From Lachnoclostridium sp. An138 (GTDB lineage Bacteria > Bacillota > Clostridia > Lachnospirales > Lachnospiraceae): a stretch of 64,000 nucleotides of DNA. The DNA is taken from contig NZ_NFLF01000008.1 in the NCBI RefSeq assembly GCF_002160765.1, positions 86,296 to 150,295 of the forward strand, read 5' to 3'. The position numbers and the translations under genes are program-made. How positions within the stretch are numbered: the first letter of the stretch is position 1; each line of letters begins with the position of its first letter. Under the pieces are notes generated by a model. It saw only the letters and a program-made list of their open reading frames with translations. It searched no databases and was not told the DNA's origin. This document shows, in pieces, positions 17,438-28,307 of this stretch.

Positions 17438-20400
17438 ATGAAGAAAAAGGCACTGAGAAAAGAATTCTATATGGAAGTCCGCAAAACCCTGAATCGTTTC
17501 CTGTCAATTTTGTTTATTACGGTGCTGGGAGTAGCCTTCTTTTCCGGAATCCGGGCGACGCAGCCGGATATGGAACTTTCGGCGGACACCTATTATGATG
17601 AAGGCAGGCTCATGGATATCAGCGTGCAGGGCGCCCTGGGCATGACAGAGGAGGACGCGCAGAGTATCGCGGCCATAGAGGGCGTAGAAGAGGTTATGCC
17701 CTATTATTCCATGGACATGTTCGGTACGGTGGAAAAGGAACAGTTCAACCTGCAGGTCATGTCTGTTCCGGATACGATAAATCTTCTGGCTGTGACAGAA
17801 GGACGGATGCCGGAGACGGAAAATGAGTGCGTCGTGGATAATCAGCTTCTGGAGGACGGAAGCTTTCAAATAGGCGATACCGTTACGCTTCGATCCGCTA
17901 CGGATACGGATACCGAGGATATCTTAAGCGTTACAGAGTTCACGGTGGTAGGAGCCGTGAAAAGTCCGTATTATCTGTCGCTGGAACGCGGAACGACCAG
18001 TATCGGAAATGGAACGCTGAACGGTTTTCTGGTGATTCCGGAGAGCGCGTTTTCGATGGATTATTATACTCAGATCTGTGTAAGAGTGGCGGGCGCGGCA
18101 GAGCTGAACTGCTACGGAGACGAGTATGAAAATCTTGTGGATACAGTAGCAGATCGGATTGAGGCAATCGCGGATGAGCGGTGTGAAATCCGCTATGCGG
18201 AAGTCCAGGAGGAAGGACAGCAGGAGATTGCGGACGCCGAGGCCGAGATCGCGGATGCGGAAGCGGAACTGGCGGACGCTGCTCAGGAGCTGGAAGACGG
18301 CCGGGCAGAGCTGGAAGACGCGAAACAGGAGCTTGCGGACGGCCGGGCAGAGCTGGAAGACGGAGAAGCCGAGTTTGCGGAAAAAGAGCAGGAGTACCTG
18401 GACGCCAGACAGCAGACTTCGGACGGCTGGGAGCAGGCGGACCGGGGCAGGCGGGAAATCATATATGCGGAGCGCCAGCTGGAGAGCGGCTGGGAGCAGT
18501 ATGAAGCGGGGAAAAAACAGATCGAAGACGGCTATGCGGCTCTGGAGCCTTACGAGGAGCAGTATGCCCAGCTGGAGAGCTCAGAGAGCCAGCTTCAGTC
18601 CGGAATCGAACAGGTCCAGACAGGACTGGGGCAGGTTCAGTCCGGAATGGAAGAGGTTCAGGCCCTGCTGGACCAGATAGCGGGTATCGAGGCTCTTCCC
18701 CCTGAACAGAGACCGGAAGGTTCTGAAGAGCTGCTGCAGCAGAAAGAAGCGCTTGAGACCCAGCTTGCGGAGCTTCAGACCCAGCAGGGAGAGCTTGAGA
18801 CCCAGCTTTCAGAGCTTGAGACCCAGCTTACGGCCTGTCAGGAAGGAATGGCCCAGCTGGGCCCTGTGATTGAGGAGACGAAGGCTCAGCTGGAAGCCGG
18901 AGAGCAGGAGCTTGCGGCCAGCAAGGAACAGCTTGACGCGGCCCAGGCTGAGATAGATGCTGCGAACGGCAAGATCAGCGAATCGGTAGAGCAGCTTTCT
19001 GACGCGGAGGATGAGCTTGCCGACGCGGAACAGCAGCTTGCGGACGGCCGGGCTGAGCTGGAGGACGCCCGCCAGGAGATTGTGGACGGAGAGCAGGAAA
19101 TCGCGGACGCGGAGGAAGAGCTGATAGACGGAGAGGCAGAATATGCCGACGCAAAGGCGGAGGCAGATGAGGAAATCGCGGACGCCCGCCAGCAGATTGC
19201 CGATGCGGAAGAAGAACTTGCGGATATGGAAGTTCCGGAATGGTATGTGCTTGATCGCAATTACATCGCTTCTTATGTAGATTATGGACAGAACGCAGAA
19301 CGGATCGGAGCAATCGGACGGGTATTCCCCGTGATCTTCTTCCTGGTGGCGGCCCTGGTGTGCCTGACAACCATGACCCGTATGGTAGAGGAAGAGAGAA
19401 CGCAGATCGGAACCCTGAAAGCCCTGGGCTATGGCAGGGGAAGCATTGCGGCAAAGTACATTCTGTACGCGCTGATTTCCAGTCTGCTGGGCAGTCTGAT
19501 CGGACTTGTAGCCGGGCAGAAGTTCCTGCCGATGGTGATTATGGTGGCTTACCAGATCCTGTATCCGGATCTTACATATACGCTGACGCCCCTGAATTTC
19601 CAGTATTCAGTGATGGCCACGGCGGCAGCCGTGCTCTGTACGGCGGGAGCGGCCTGGGCGGCCTGCTATAAAGAGCTGTTTTCCGTTCCGGCGGAGCTGA
19701 TGCGGCCCGCCGCGCCAAAGGCGGGAAAGAGAGTCTTTCTGGAGCGCGTCACATTCCTCTGGAAAAGGCTGAATTTCAGCCAGAAGTCTTCGGTGCGGAA
19801 TCTGGTGCGTTATAAGAAGCGGTTCTTTATGACAGTGTTCGGTATCGGAGGCTGTACGGCCCTTCTGATCATGGGCTTTGGCCTGAAGGATTCCGTCTCC
19901 TACCTTGGAGAGGGGCAGTTTGAGAAGATCTTTGTCTATGACGCCTCCATCGGTTTTGATGCGGAAGCGGACGTGCAGTCAGAATTTTTCGACATGGCGG
20001 CTTCGGACGACCGGATCACGGATTCCATGGAAATGCTGGAGACAGCGGTGGATGTGGAAAAGGATGGAGGGGAAAACGGCCAGAAAAGCGCGTACCTGAT
20101 TGTGCCTTCCGATGAAGAAAAGCTGGACTCTTATATCCTTCTTCAGGATCGGAAAAGCGGGGAAAGCTATGAGCTGGACGGCAGCGGAATCATTATTTCT
20201 GAGAAGCTTGCGACGCTGCTGGATGTGTCCGAGGGTGATACGGTCATTCTGACGGAAGATGAAAAACATGTGGAAGCTGTGGTGGAGCATATCACCGAAA
20301 ATTATTTTATGCACTATATTTATATGAGCAAGGAGCTCTATGAAAAGCTTTACGGAAACGAGCCGGAATGGAATATGCTCTTTGTGAATACCACCCAGAC

Positions 20401-20914
20401 GGACGAGGCCTTTGAGGCCAAGATTCAGGAGGAATATATGGAGCTCGACGCGGTGCAGAGCGTGACTTTTATCAGCGGCACGGCGGAGACGGTGTACGAT
20501 ATGCTGGATACGATGAACGTGGTGATCGCGGTGCTGGTGATTTCCGCGGGAATGCTGGCCTTCATTGTACTGTACAACCTGAACAATATCAACATCAGCG
20601 AGAGAAAAAGGGAGCTTGCGACGCTGAAGGTGCTGGGGTTCTTCGATGGCGAAGTGTCGGCTTATGTCAATCGTGAGAATATTATGCTGACCGTGATCGG
20701 GACGGCTGTGGGACTGCTCATGGGAGTGGCCCTTCACAGATATGTGATGACCACGGTGGAGACGGATACACTGATGTTTGGCCGGGTGATTCGGCCCCAC
20801 AGCTTTATCTTCAGCATCCTTCTGACATTTGCCTTTTCCATCATTGTAAATGGCATGCAGTATTTTAAGCTCCGGAAGATTGATATGGTAGAGTCACTGA
20901 AAAGTGTAGAATAG
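17438..20914 (+). CDS. FtsX-type ABC permease with a giant extracytoplasmic coiled coil
   Basis: The product has 1158 residues. TM1 is at about 16-36 and an extracytoplasmic domain at about 40-240. Residues of about 245-620 are a long heptad-like repeat rich in Ala, Glu, Asp and Gln (units such as LADGRAELEDA), clearly a coiled coil. The first FtsX domain follows (about 640-760), then TMs near 800-825 and a second extracytoplasmic domain. The C-terminal FtsX domain contains ISERKRELATLKVLG. The two FtsX domains and the upstream ATPase give a complete exporter or mechanotransmitter. The coiled coil could span part of the thick wall; the substrate is unknown. Confidence 0.8.
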   Translation: MKKKALRKEFYMEVRKTLNRFLSILFITVLGVAFFSGIRATQPDMELSADTYYDEGRLMDISVQGALGMTEEDAQSIAAIEGVEEVMPYYSMDMFGTVEKEQFNLQVMSVPDTINLLAVTEGRMPETENECVVDNQLLEDGSFQIGDTVTLRSATDTDTEDILSVTEFTVVGAVKSPYYLSLERGTTSIGNGTLNGFLVIPESAFSMDYYTQICVRVAGAAELNCYGDEYENLVDTVADRIEAIADERCEIRYAEVQEEGQQEIADAEAEIADAEAELADAAQELEDGRAELEDAKQELADGRAELEDGEAEFAEKEQEYLDARQQTSDGWEQADRGRREIIYAERQLESGWEQYEAGKKQIEDGYAALEPYEEQYAQLESSESQLQSGIEQVQTGLGQVQSGMEEVQALLDQIAGIEALPPEQRPEGSEELLQQKEALETQLAELQTQQGELETQLSELETQLTACQEGMAQLGPVIEETKAQLEAGEQELAASKEQLDAAQAEIDAANGKISESVEQLSDAEDELADAEQQLADGRAELEDARQEIVDGEQEIADAEEELIDGEAEYADAKAEADEEIADARQQIADAEEELADMEVPEWYVLDRNYIASYVDYGQNAERIGAIGRVFPVIFFLVAALVCLTTMTRMVEEERTQIGTLKALGYGRGSIAAKYILYALISSLLGSLIGLVAGQKFLPMVIMVAYQILYPDLTYTLTPLNFQYSVMATAAAVLCTAGAAWAACYKELFSVPAELMRPAAPKAGKRVFLERVTFLWKRLNFSQKSSVRNLVRYKKRFFMTVFGIGGCTALLIMGFGLKDSVSYLGEGQFEKIFVYDASIGFDAEADVQSEFFDMAASDDRITDSMEMLETAVDVEKDGGENGQKSAYLIVPSDEEKLDSYILLQDRKSGESYELDGSGIIISEKLATLLDVSEGDTVILTEDEKHVEAVVEHITENYFMHYIYMSKELYEKLYGNEPEWNMLFVNTTQTDEAFEAKIQEEYMELDAVQSVTFISGTAETVYDMLDTMNVVIAVLVISAGMLAFIVLYNLNNINISERKRELATLKVLGFFDGEVSAYVNRENIMLTVIGTAVGLLMGVALHRYVMTTVETDTLMFGRVIRPHSFIFSILLTFAFSIIVNGMQYFKLRKIDMVESLKSVE

Positions 20915-20920
20915 GCAGAG

Positions 20921-20945
20921 AGCAGGAGTTATCCTGCTTCTTTGC
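20921..20945 (+). terminator. Weak terminator after the ABC permease
   Basis: AGCAGGA (20921-20927) pairs with TCCTGCT (20932-20938), followed by TCTTTGC. The T-run is poor, so some read-through into addB is possible. Confidence 0.45.
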
Positions 20946-20984
20946 TGAATGCGGAACAAAAATCCGGAGATGAAGGAGAGAGAA

Positions 20985-23900
20985 ATGTCACTGCAGTTTA
21001 TTTTTGGAAATTCGGGTTCAGGAAAATCCTATACACTGTACCGTCAGGTCATTGAAGATTCGAGGGAGCATCCGGATCAGAAGTTCCTGGTCATTGTGCC
21101 GGAGCAGTTTACCATGCAGACTCAGAAGGAGCTGGTAAGCCTGCATCCGGACGGGGGCATTCTGAATATTGACGTCCTGAGCTTTCAGCGTCTGGCCTAC
21201 CGTGTCTTTGAGGAGACAGGGACGCCGGTGGGCAAGGTGCTGGAGGAGACAGGCAAGAATCTGGTGCTCCGGAAAATCGCCCAGGAGCACCAGGGAGAGC
21301 TGAAGGTCTTAAGCGGCGGTCTGAAAAAGATGGGGTATATCAACGAAATCAAATCCCTGATTTCGGAGCTGACCCAGTATGCCGTATCGGAGGAAATGCT
21401 GGAGCGTTTTCTGGAGGAGAGCAAAGAGAGGCCCCATCTCTATTACAAGCTCTGTGATGTGCAGGTGCTTTATAAGGCTTTCCACGCGTATCTGGCCGAT
21501 CAGTATATTACGGCGGAGGAGCTTCTGGATGTGCTCTGCCAGACGGTGGAACGCTCGAAGAAGATTCAGGAGAGCGTGATTGTCCTGGACGGCTTCACAG
21601 GCTTTACGCCGATTCAGAACAAGCTGATGCAGAAGCTGATGCAGTACGCGAAGAAGGTGATTGTGACGGTCACCATGGACGAAAGGGAGGACCCTTACCG
21701 CCTGGAAGGGGAGCATCAGCTTTTTTATATGAGCAAGAAGACGGTGACGACCCTGATGCGCCTGGCCGGGGAGGTGCAGGTGAAGGCGGAGCCGCCTGTT
21801 TTTGTGCGCCCTTCAGAAAAAAGCCGTTTTCGGGCAGGAAGCGCCCTTGCGTCTCTGGAACAGAACCTGTTCCGCCTGCGGCAGAAGCCATGGGTGAACA
21901 GCCGCAGGGCAGCAGGAGAGGGAGCTTCCGGGAAAGACGCCGCAGCGCCGGAAGGAGAACAGCAGGAGATCAGCCTTCATGTGCTGAAAAATCCGGAGGA
22001 GGAAGCTGCCTGGGCGGCTTCTCAGATCCGTGCCCTGGTAAGGGAAAAGGGGTATCATTACCGGGATTTTGCGCTGATCACCGGAGATATGGAAGCCTAC
22101 AGCCCGGTTCTGGAGCGTGTGCTGGAGGATTACGAGATCCCCTGCTTTCTGGACAATAAGCGGAGCGTTCTGAAAAATCCCTTTGTGGAATTTATCCGGG
22201 CCGCCCTGGAGATTGTGGAGCAGGATTTTTCCTACGAAGCAGTGTTCCGCTATCTCCGAAGCGGTCTCTCCGGCATGGCGCATGAGGAGACGGATATTCT
22301 GGAAAATTATGTGCTGGCGCTGGGAATCCGGGGCGCGAAAAAATGGGAAAACCGGTTTGTCCGGTCTTACCGGGGACTGAGCGAGGAGGAGCTGGAGCAG
22401 ATCGACGGGCTGCGCCAGCGTGTTTCGGACGCCCTGATTCCCTTTGCAAAGCTGCAGAGGAAGAAGCATGTGACAGTGCGCGAGCGGACGTTTGCCCTCT
22501 ATGAGCTCATAGAAGGCCGGGGTGTCCAGGCCAGGCTCGCCGCTTTTGAGGAAAGATTCAAGAGAGAGGGCAGTCAGGTGCTGGCAAAGGAATACCATCA
22601 GATCTACGGGATTATCATGGATCTCTTTGATAAGCTGGTGGATTTGCTGGGAGAGGAAGAACTGACCCTCCGAGAGTATGCGGAGATTCTGGACGCGGGC
22701 TTTGCGGAGGCCCGTGTGGGCGTGATTCCGCCCGGCGTCGATCAGGTCGTGGCGGGCGATATGGAGCGTACCCGTCTGAAGGATGTGAAGGTCCTGTTTT
22801 TCCTGGGCGTCAACGAAGGCAGCGTGCCGGGGACCACTTCCCGGGCGGGCCTGATCTCGGATATGGAAAGAGAGCAGCTCCGCCAGAAGGGGCTGGAGCT
22901 TGCGCCCACGGCCCGGGAACAGAGCTATATCCAGAGGTTTTATCTGTATCTGAACCTGACCAAGCCGTCAGAGCGGCTTTATGTGTCCTTCTGTCTGCTG
23001 GACGGCAGCGGAAAGACGCTGCGGCCCTCTTATCTTATCAACGTGCTGAGACGGATGTTTCCGGGGCTTTCTGTCCAGAGGGAGGAGAGAGAGCAGGAGG
23101 GAGATTCTGCCCTGCGGGAAGAAAGCAGGGAGGAGCTGTCCCGGATTCTGCCCCAGACCCGGAAGGAAGGCATCCGGCTTCTGACCCGGGGGCTGCAGGG
23201 ATACCGGGAGGGAGAACGGGACGCCCGCTTCTATGAGCTTTACCGCTGGTACGCAGCCCGGGAACCCTATGAAAAAAAGCTCTCCCAGCTTGTGGACGCC
23301 GCGTTTTCCGTCCACAGGGACAGCCGTCTGGGAAAGGCGGTGGCCCATGCCCTGTACGGGACAGTGCTGGAAAACAGCGTCACGAGGCTGGAGCAGTACG
23401 CCGCCTGCGCCTACGCGCATTTTCTGATGTACGGCCTGCGTCTGAAGGAACGGGAGCAGTATGAATTCAATCCGGTGGACATGGGAACGGTGTTTCACGA
23501 GACGCTGGAGGCCTTTTCCCGCCGTCTGGAGGAAAGTGAGTATGACTGGAAGACGCTTCCCAGAGAGGTGGCGGACCGCTGGGTGGAGGAGTGTCTGGAC
23601 CGTCTGACCGTGGATTATGGAAATACGGTTCTGAACAGCACGGCCCGAAACGCGTACATGGTCCGGCGGATGAAACGGATTCTGAAACGGACGGTCTGGG
23701 CGCTGGGCGAACAGATCCGGAAGGGACTGTTTACACCGGAAAATTATGAGATTTCCTTTTCCAGCGTGTCGGATCTGGAGGCGGTCAATATCGAGCTTTC
23801 TCCGGAGGAAAAGCTGCGGCTCCGGGGCCGGATCGACCGGGTGGATACCTGTGAGGACGAAAACCACGTCTACGTGAAGGTCATAGACTACAAATCCGGC

Positions 23901-24503
23901 AATACCTCTTTTCAGCTTCTGTCCTTCTACCATGGCCTGCAGCTTCAGCTGGTGGTCTACCTGAACGCGGCCATGGAGCTGATGCGGCAGGAGCATCCGG
24001 GGAAAGATGTGGTTCCGGCGGGAGTGCTTTATTACCAGATTCAGGACCCGGTACTGGATGCGGAGGAAGAGTTGGAAGAGCATGAGGCCTCCCAGCGGAT
24101 GCTGGAGAAGCTGAAGCCCGGCGGACTTGTAAACGCGGACCCGGAGGTGATCCGGCTGCTGGATCAGAGTATGCCCGGAAAATCCTCGGTCCTGCCCCTT
24201 TCCTGCAACAAGGACGGCTCCTTAAGGGCCGGTTCTCCTGTGGCCACGAAGGAGCAGTTCGCGCAGCTGACTTCTTATGTAAACCGGAAGATTCAGCAGA
24301 TCGGCTCCGAGATGCTGGAGGGGCGGATGGATGTGGCGCCCTATGAGCTGAAGGGAAAGACGGCCTGTGATTTCTGCGCTTACCGGGGCGTATGCGGGCT
24401 GGACGCCAGGACGAAGGGCTTCCATGTGCGGCGGCTCCCTGTGTTTGACGATAAGGAGATCTGGAGAAGGATCGGGGAAGAAAATCCGGAAGGAGAAGCA
24501 TAG
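20985..24503 (+). CDS. addB: AddB subunit of the helicase-exonuclease AddAB
   Basis: The product has 1172 residues from ATG 20985, with AAGGAGAG upstream; it begins MSLQFIFGNSGSGKS, a Walker A region near the N-terminus. An inactivated UvrD-like helicase core follows. The C-terminal RecB-type nuclease domain contains VIDYKSG. Four cysteines for the iron-sulfur staple are visible: one in YAACAYAHF and three in CDFCAYRGVCG. With AddA it processes double-strand breaks for RecA repair and Chi recognition, and degrades foreign linear DNA. It abuts addA directly. Confidence 0.95.
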   Translation: MSLQFIFGNSGSGKSYTLYRQVIEDSREHPDQKFLVIVPEQFTMQTQKELVSLHPDGGILNIDVLSFQRLAYRVFEETGTPVGKVLEETGKNLVLRKIAQEHQGELKVLSGGLKKMGYINEIKSLISELTQYAVSEEMLERFLEESKERPHLYYKLCDVQVLYKAFHAYLADQYITAEELLDVLCQTVERSKKIQESVIVLDGFTGFTPIQNKLMQKLMQYAKKVIVTVTMDEREDPYRLEGEHQLFYMSKKTVTTLMRLAGEVQVKAEPPVFVRPSEKSRFRAGSALASLEQNLFRLRQKPWVNSRRAAGEGASGKDAAAPEGEQQEISLHVLKNPEEEAAWAASQIRALVREKGYHYRDFALITGDMEAYSPVLERVLEDYEIPCFLDNKRSVLKNPFVEFIRAALEIVEQDFSYEAVFRYLRSGLSGMAHEETDILENYVLALGIRGAKKWENRFVRSYRGLSEEELEQIDGLRQRVSDALIPFAKLQRKKHVTVRERTFALYELIEGRGVQARLAAFEERFKREGSQVLAKEYHQIYGIIMDLFDKLVDLLGEEELTLREYAEILDAGFAEARVGVIPPGVDQVVAGDMERTRLKDVKVLFFLGVNEGSVPGTTSRAGLISDMEREQLRQKGLELAPTAREQSYIQRFYLYLNLTKPSERLYVSFCLLDGSGKTLRPSYLINVLRRMFPGLSVQREEREQEGDSALREESREELSRILPQTRKEGIRLLTRGLQGYREGERDARFYELYRWYAAREPYEKKLSQLVDAAFSVHRDSRLGKAVAHALYGTVLENSVTRLEQYAACAYAHFLMYGLRLKEREQYEFNPVDMGTVFHETLEAFSRRLEESEYDWKTLPREVADRWVEECLDRLTVDYGNTVLNSTARNAYMVRRMKRILKRTVWALGEQIRKGLFTPENYEISFSSVSDLEAVNIELSPEEKLRLRGRIDRVDTCEDENHVYVKVIDYKSGNTSFQLLSFYHGLQLQLVVYLNAAMELMRQEHPGKDVVPAGVLYYQIQDPVLDAEEELEEHEASQRMLEKLKPGGLVNADPEVIRLLDQSMPGKSSVLPLSCNKDGSLRAGSPVATKEQFAQLTSYVNRKIQQIGSEMLEGRMDVAPYELKGKTACDFCAYRGVCGLDARTKGFHVRRLPVFDDKEIWRRIGEENPEGEA

Positions 24504-27500
24504 ATGGGCATGACATGGACAGAGGAACAGAAAAAAGTCATTGACGTCAGAAATAAAAACGTGCTGGTGTCTGCTGCGGCAGGTTCCGGAAAGACGGCGG
24601 TCCTTGTGGAACGGATTCTCTCTATCGTGTGCGGAGATATGGAGGGGGAAGATCCGGTGGATGTGGACCGCCTTCTGGTGGTGACCTTTACAAAGGCTGC
24701 GGCGGCAGAGATGCGGGAGCGCGTGGGCCTGGCGCTGGAACGGCGGCTGGAGGCAGATCCGGAAAACGAACATCTGCAGAAACAGCAGACGCTGATTCAC
24801 AACGCCCAGATTACCACCATCGACAGCTTCTGCCAGTATGTGATCCGCAATTATTTTCATCAGATTGATCTGGACCCGTCTTTCCGCATCGGAGACGAGG
24901 GAGAGCTGAAGCTTCTGAAGGGGGATGTGGTCCGGGAGCTTCTGGAGGATCACTACGCAGAGGAGGACCCGGAAGAGGCCGCCAGATTTACGGAATTTGT
25001 GGAAGCCTATGCCACAGGGAAAAGCGACGCGGGGCTGGAGACGCTGATCCTGCAGCTCTACGAGGCCGCCATCAGCTACCCGTATCCGAAACGCTGGCTT
25101 TCCCAGTGTATGGACGCTTACCGGGATGTGAGCCCTGAAGCTCTGGAAAAGAGCAGCTGGATGGAATATCTTCTTACGCTGGCCGGGCAGACCTTTTCGG
25201 ATCTGAAAGAGGAGCTTCAGGAAATGCGGGAATTCTGCAGAACTTCCGGTGGTCCCTATATGTATGAGGATGCAATCCGCTCGGATCTGGAACAGGCGGA
25301 AACTTTGGCCTCCTGCAGAACCTACGAGGAGATAAGGCTTGGGCTCTCCGGGCTTTCCTTTGCGCGCCTGTCGCCGAAAAAGGACGAAAGCGTGGACGAG
25401 GAGAAAAAGAACCAGGTCAAGGCCTTCCGGGAGGGCATGAAGAAGAGCCTGAAGGATCTGAAGGAAAAGTATTTTTCCCTGCCTCTGGCAGCGGCGGCAG
25501 AGGTGCTTGCAAAGGCGGCTCCCGCCACGGAAGAGCTGCTGCGGCTGGCCGGGGAGTTCGCGGACCGTTATCAGGAGAAAAAGCGCCTGAAGAATCTGGC
25601 GGATTTTCCGGACCTGGAGCATCTGGCCCTGGAGATTCTGGTGGAGGACGTGCAGGTTTCCGCCGGAGAAGCCGGGCAGGAGCAGAAAGGCGGAACCCGG
25701 GAGATGAAGCTTGTCGTGACGGACGCGGCCAGGGAGCTGGCCGGGCGCTATGTGCAGATCATGATTGACGAGTATCAGGACAGCAATCTGATACAGGAGA
25801 TTATCTTAAACAGCGTAGCCCGGGGACAGGGCGTGCCCAATGTCTTTATGGTAGGCGATGTGAAGCAGAGCATCTATCGTTTCCGCCTGGCCAGGCCGGA
25901 GCTTTTCATGGAGAAATACCACAGCTATCCCCAGACAGACGGGGCTTCGGAAATCCGGATTGATCTTCACAAAAATTTCCGCAGCCGGAGAGAGGTGCTG
26001 GACGGGACCAACAGCGTCTTTGCCAGGCTGATGACGGAGGCCGTGGGCGGAATCCGCTACGACAGCGCCGCGGCCCTGTATCTGGGAGCAGAGATGCCTG
26101 AGCCGGAGGAAGAAGCCGGAGAGACTGAAGGCGCAGCAGAAGCCGCCGCCGTCTCCCCGTGGACTGCGGGAACTTTCCGGGACGGCCTGAAGATGAACAC
26201 GCCGGAGCTGCTCCTGCTGGATACGGATATGCCGGAAGAAGGCGGAGAAGAAAGGGAGGCGGAGCTCACAGGAAGAGAGCTGGAAGCCCACGCCGCGGCG
26301 GACTGCATCCGGGAGCTGATGGAGAGAGAAAAGGTCTGGGATCGGGACGCGGGAGCGTTCCGTCCGGTGCGGTACGGGGATATTGTGATCCTGCTCCGCA
26401 GCCTGACCGGATGGGGAGAGGAGTATGCCCGGGTGCTGACGGCAGAGGGCATTCCGGCCCATACGGAATCGAGAACGGGGTATTTTACGACCATAGAGAT
26501 ACAGACTCTGCTGAATCTGCTGCGGGTGGTGGACAATCCGCGCCAGGATATTCCTCTGGCGGCGGTGCTCAAATCCATGATCGGCGGTTTTTCGGATCTG
26601 GATCTGGCGCAGATTCGGAGTGCGTTTCCGGAAAAGGCCTTTTATGAGAGCTGCATGCGCTACCGGGAGGAAGGAGAAGACGCGGCCTTAAGGGAGCGCC
26701 TGGCAAAATTCTGGGAGCGCCTCCGGGGATACCGGGAGCGCGCGGAATTTCTGGCGATCCATGAGCTCATCGAGGAGCTTCTCGAAGACACCGGATACGG
26801 CGACTATCTGGCCGCCCAGCCGGGCGGCCGCCAGCGGCAGGCCAATGTGCGGATGCTGATTCAGCGGGCGCTGGCCTTTGAGAAGACCAGCTACCGGGGA
26901 CTGTTCCATTTTGTGCGGTATATAGAACAGCTTCAGAGCTACAATGAGGATTTCGGAGAAGCGGGCATACTGGGAGAAAATGAAGACGCAGTCCGGATTA
27001 TGACGATTCATAAGAGCAAGGGACTGGAGTTCCCGGTGGTGCTTGTGGCAGGCCTGGGAAAAAGCTTTAACCGTCAGGACACGAGAAGCCGGGTGGTGAT
27101 CCACCCGGATCTGGGAGTCGGCGTCGACTGGGTGGACCCGAAAAAGAGGACGAAGACCGCCACTCTGCCCAAACGGATTCTGCAGAAAGCGCTGGATCTG
27201 GAAATGCTGGGCGAAGAGCTCCGGGTTCTGTATGTGGCTCTTACGAGGGCGAAGGAAAAGCTGATTCTTCTGGGAAGCGCCGCGGGACTGGACCAGAAGC
27301 TGCAGAAATTTCAGGCGGAAGGGAGGAGAGAGGTCCTTTCCTTCCGGGCCATTTCTTCGGCAGGCACGTATCTGGACTGGATTCTGCCCTCGGCAGCAGT
27401 ACCGGAGGATTCCCCGTTTGCGGTGGCAAAAGTGACACCGGGAGAGCAGGCCGGAAGGGCTTTGGGCCGGCAGATTCTGATGGAAGAAGAAAAGGAAATT

Positions 27501-28307
27501 TTCTCCCACCCGGAGAACCTTCCCGGTTCCGATCCGGCTTATGCAAAAGCGCTGGAGGAACGGCTTTCCTATGTCTATCCCTATGAGGAGGCGGTCAGCC
27601 TCCGGGGAAAGTTGAGCGTGTCGGAGCTGAAAAGGGCCGGTCAGACGGAAGAGGAGGACGAGGATACGCTTCTTTATCCGGAAGAGGAAATCGTGCCCTA
27701 TATTCCGCGGTTTATGCAGGATACGGAGCCCGTCAGCGGAGCGGCCCGGGGAACTGCTTACCACCGGGCGCTGGAATGTCTGGATTTCTCCGGCCTCTAT
27801 CATTCTGAGCGGGTGAAGGAGGAGCTGGCGCGTCTGGTGGAAGAAGGCAGGATGACGAAGGAACAGGCAGACGCAGTGCGGCCTTATGATATCTATGCGT
27901 TTGCAAAATCAGATCTTGCGAAACGGATGACGGCGGCACGGGCAAGGCAGGCCTTTCACGCAGAACAGCCTTTCGTAATCCGTATGCCTGCAAACGAACT
28001 TGAGATCGGCTGTGAGAGCGAAGAGCCGGTATTGATTCAGGGAATCATTGACGCCTTCTTTTATGAGAAAAATGAAAAGGGCGAAGAGGAAATCGTCGTC
28101 GTGGATTACAAGACAGATTATGTGAAGAGCGGCCGAGAGCTTCTGGAAAAATATAAAAAACAGCTGGATTACTATGAGATCGCGCTGAAGCGGCTGACCG
28201 GAAAGCGGGTGAAGGAAAAGGTGATTTATTCCTTCTGCCTGAAAAGCGAGATTCCGGTGGAGAAGATGCAGGAGGACAGGAAGCAGGGACATGGAGCTGG
28301 TGATTGA
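24504..28307 (+). CDS. addA: AddA subunit of the helicase-exonuclease AddAB
   Basis: The product has 1267 residues from ATG 24504, immediately after the addB stop. The SF1 helicase motifs are present: SAAAGSGKT (motif I), MIDEYQDSN (II), GDVKQSIYRFR (III), TIHKSKGLEFP (V) and LYVALTRAKEKL (VI). The C-terminal nuclease domain has VVDYKTDY. It is the motor and nuclease partner of AddB. The last 17 bases overlap the next gene. Confidence 0.95.
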   Translation: MGMTWTEEQKKVIDVRNKNVLVSAAAGSGKTAVLVERILSIVCGDMEGEDPVDVDRLLVVTFTKAAAAEMRERVGLALERRLEADPENEHLQKQQTLIHNAQITTIDSFCQYVIRNYFHQIDLDPSFRIGDEGELKLLKGDVVRELLEDHYAEEDPEEAARFTEFVEAYATGKSDAGLETLILQLYEAAISYPYPKRWLSQCMDAYRDVSPEALEKSSWMEYLLTLAGQTFSDLKEELQEMREFCRTSGGPYMYEDAIRSDLEQAETLASCRTYEEIRLGLSGLSFARLSPKKDESVDEEKKNQVKAFREGMKKSLKDLKEKYFSLPLAAAAEVLAKAAPATEELLRLAGEFADRYQEKKRLKNLADFPDLEHLALEILVEDVQVSAGEAGQEQKGGTREMKLVVTDAARELAGRYVQIMIDEYQDSNLIQEIILNSVARGQGVPNVFMVGDVKQSIYRFRLARPELFMEKYHSYPQTDGASEIRIDLHKNFRSRREVLDGTNSVFARLMTEAVGGIRYDSAAALYLGAEMPEPEEEAGETEGAAEAAAVSPWTAGTFRDGLKMNTPELLLLDTDMPEEGGEEREAELTGRELEAHAAADCIRELMEREKVWDRDAGAFRPVRYGDIVILLRSLTGWGEEYARVLTAEGIPAHTESRTGYFTTIEIQTLLNLLRVVDNPRQDIPLAAVLKSMIGGFSDLDLAQIRSAFPEKAFYESCMRYREEGEDAALRERLAKFWERLRGYRERAEFLAIHELIEELLEDTGYGDYLAAQPGGRQRQANVRMLIQRALAFEKTSYRGLFHFVRYIEQLQSYNEDFGEAGILGENEDAVRIMTIHKSKGLEFPVVLVAGLGKSFNRQDTRSRVVIHPDLGVGVDWVDPKKRTKTATLPKRILQKALDLEMLGEELRVLYVALTRAKEKLILLGSAAGLDQKLQKFQAEGRREVLSFRAISSAGTYLDWILPSAAVPEDSPFAVAKVTPGEQAGRALGRQILMEEEKEIFSHPENLPGSDPAYAKALEERLSYVYPYEEAVSLRGKLSVSELKRAGQTEEEDEDTLLYPEEEIVPYIPRFMQDTEPVSGAARGTAYHRALECLDFSGLYHSERVKEELARLVEEGRMTKEQADAVRPYDIYAFAKSDLAKRMTAARARQAFHAEQPFVIRMPANELEIGCESEEPVLIQGIIDAFFYEKNEKGEEEIVVVDYKTDYVKSGRELLEKYKKQLDYYEIALKRLTGKRVKEKVIYSFCLKSEIPVEKMQEDRKQGHGAGD

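Noticed and set aside
24222..25622. 466-codon minus-strand frame across the addB/addA junction
   Set aside because: It overlaps two genes with clear helicase and nuclease motifs and has antisense-like composition.
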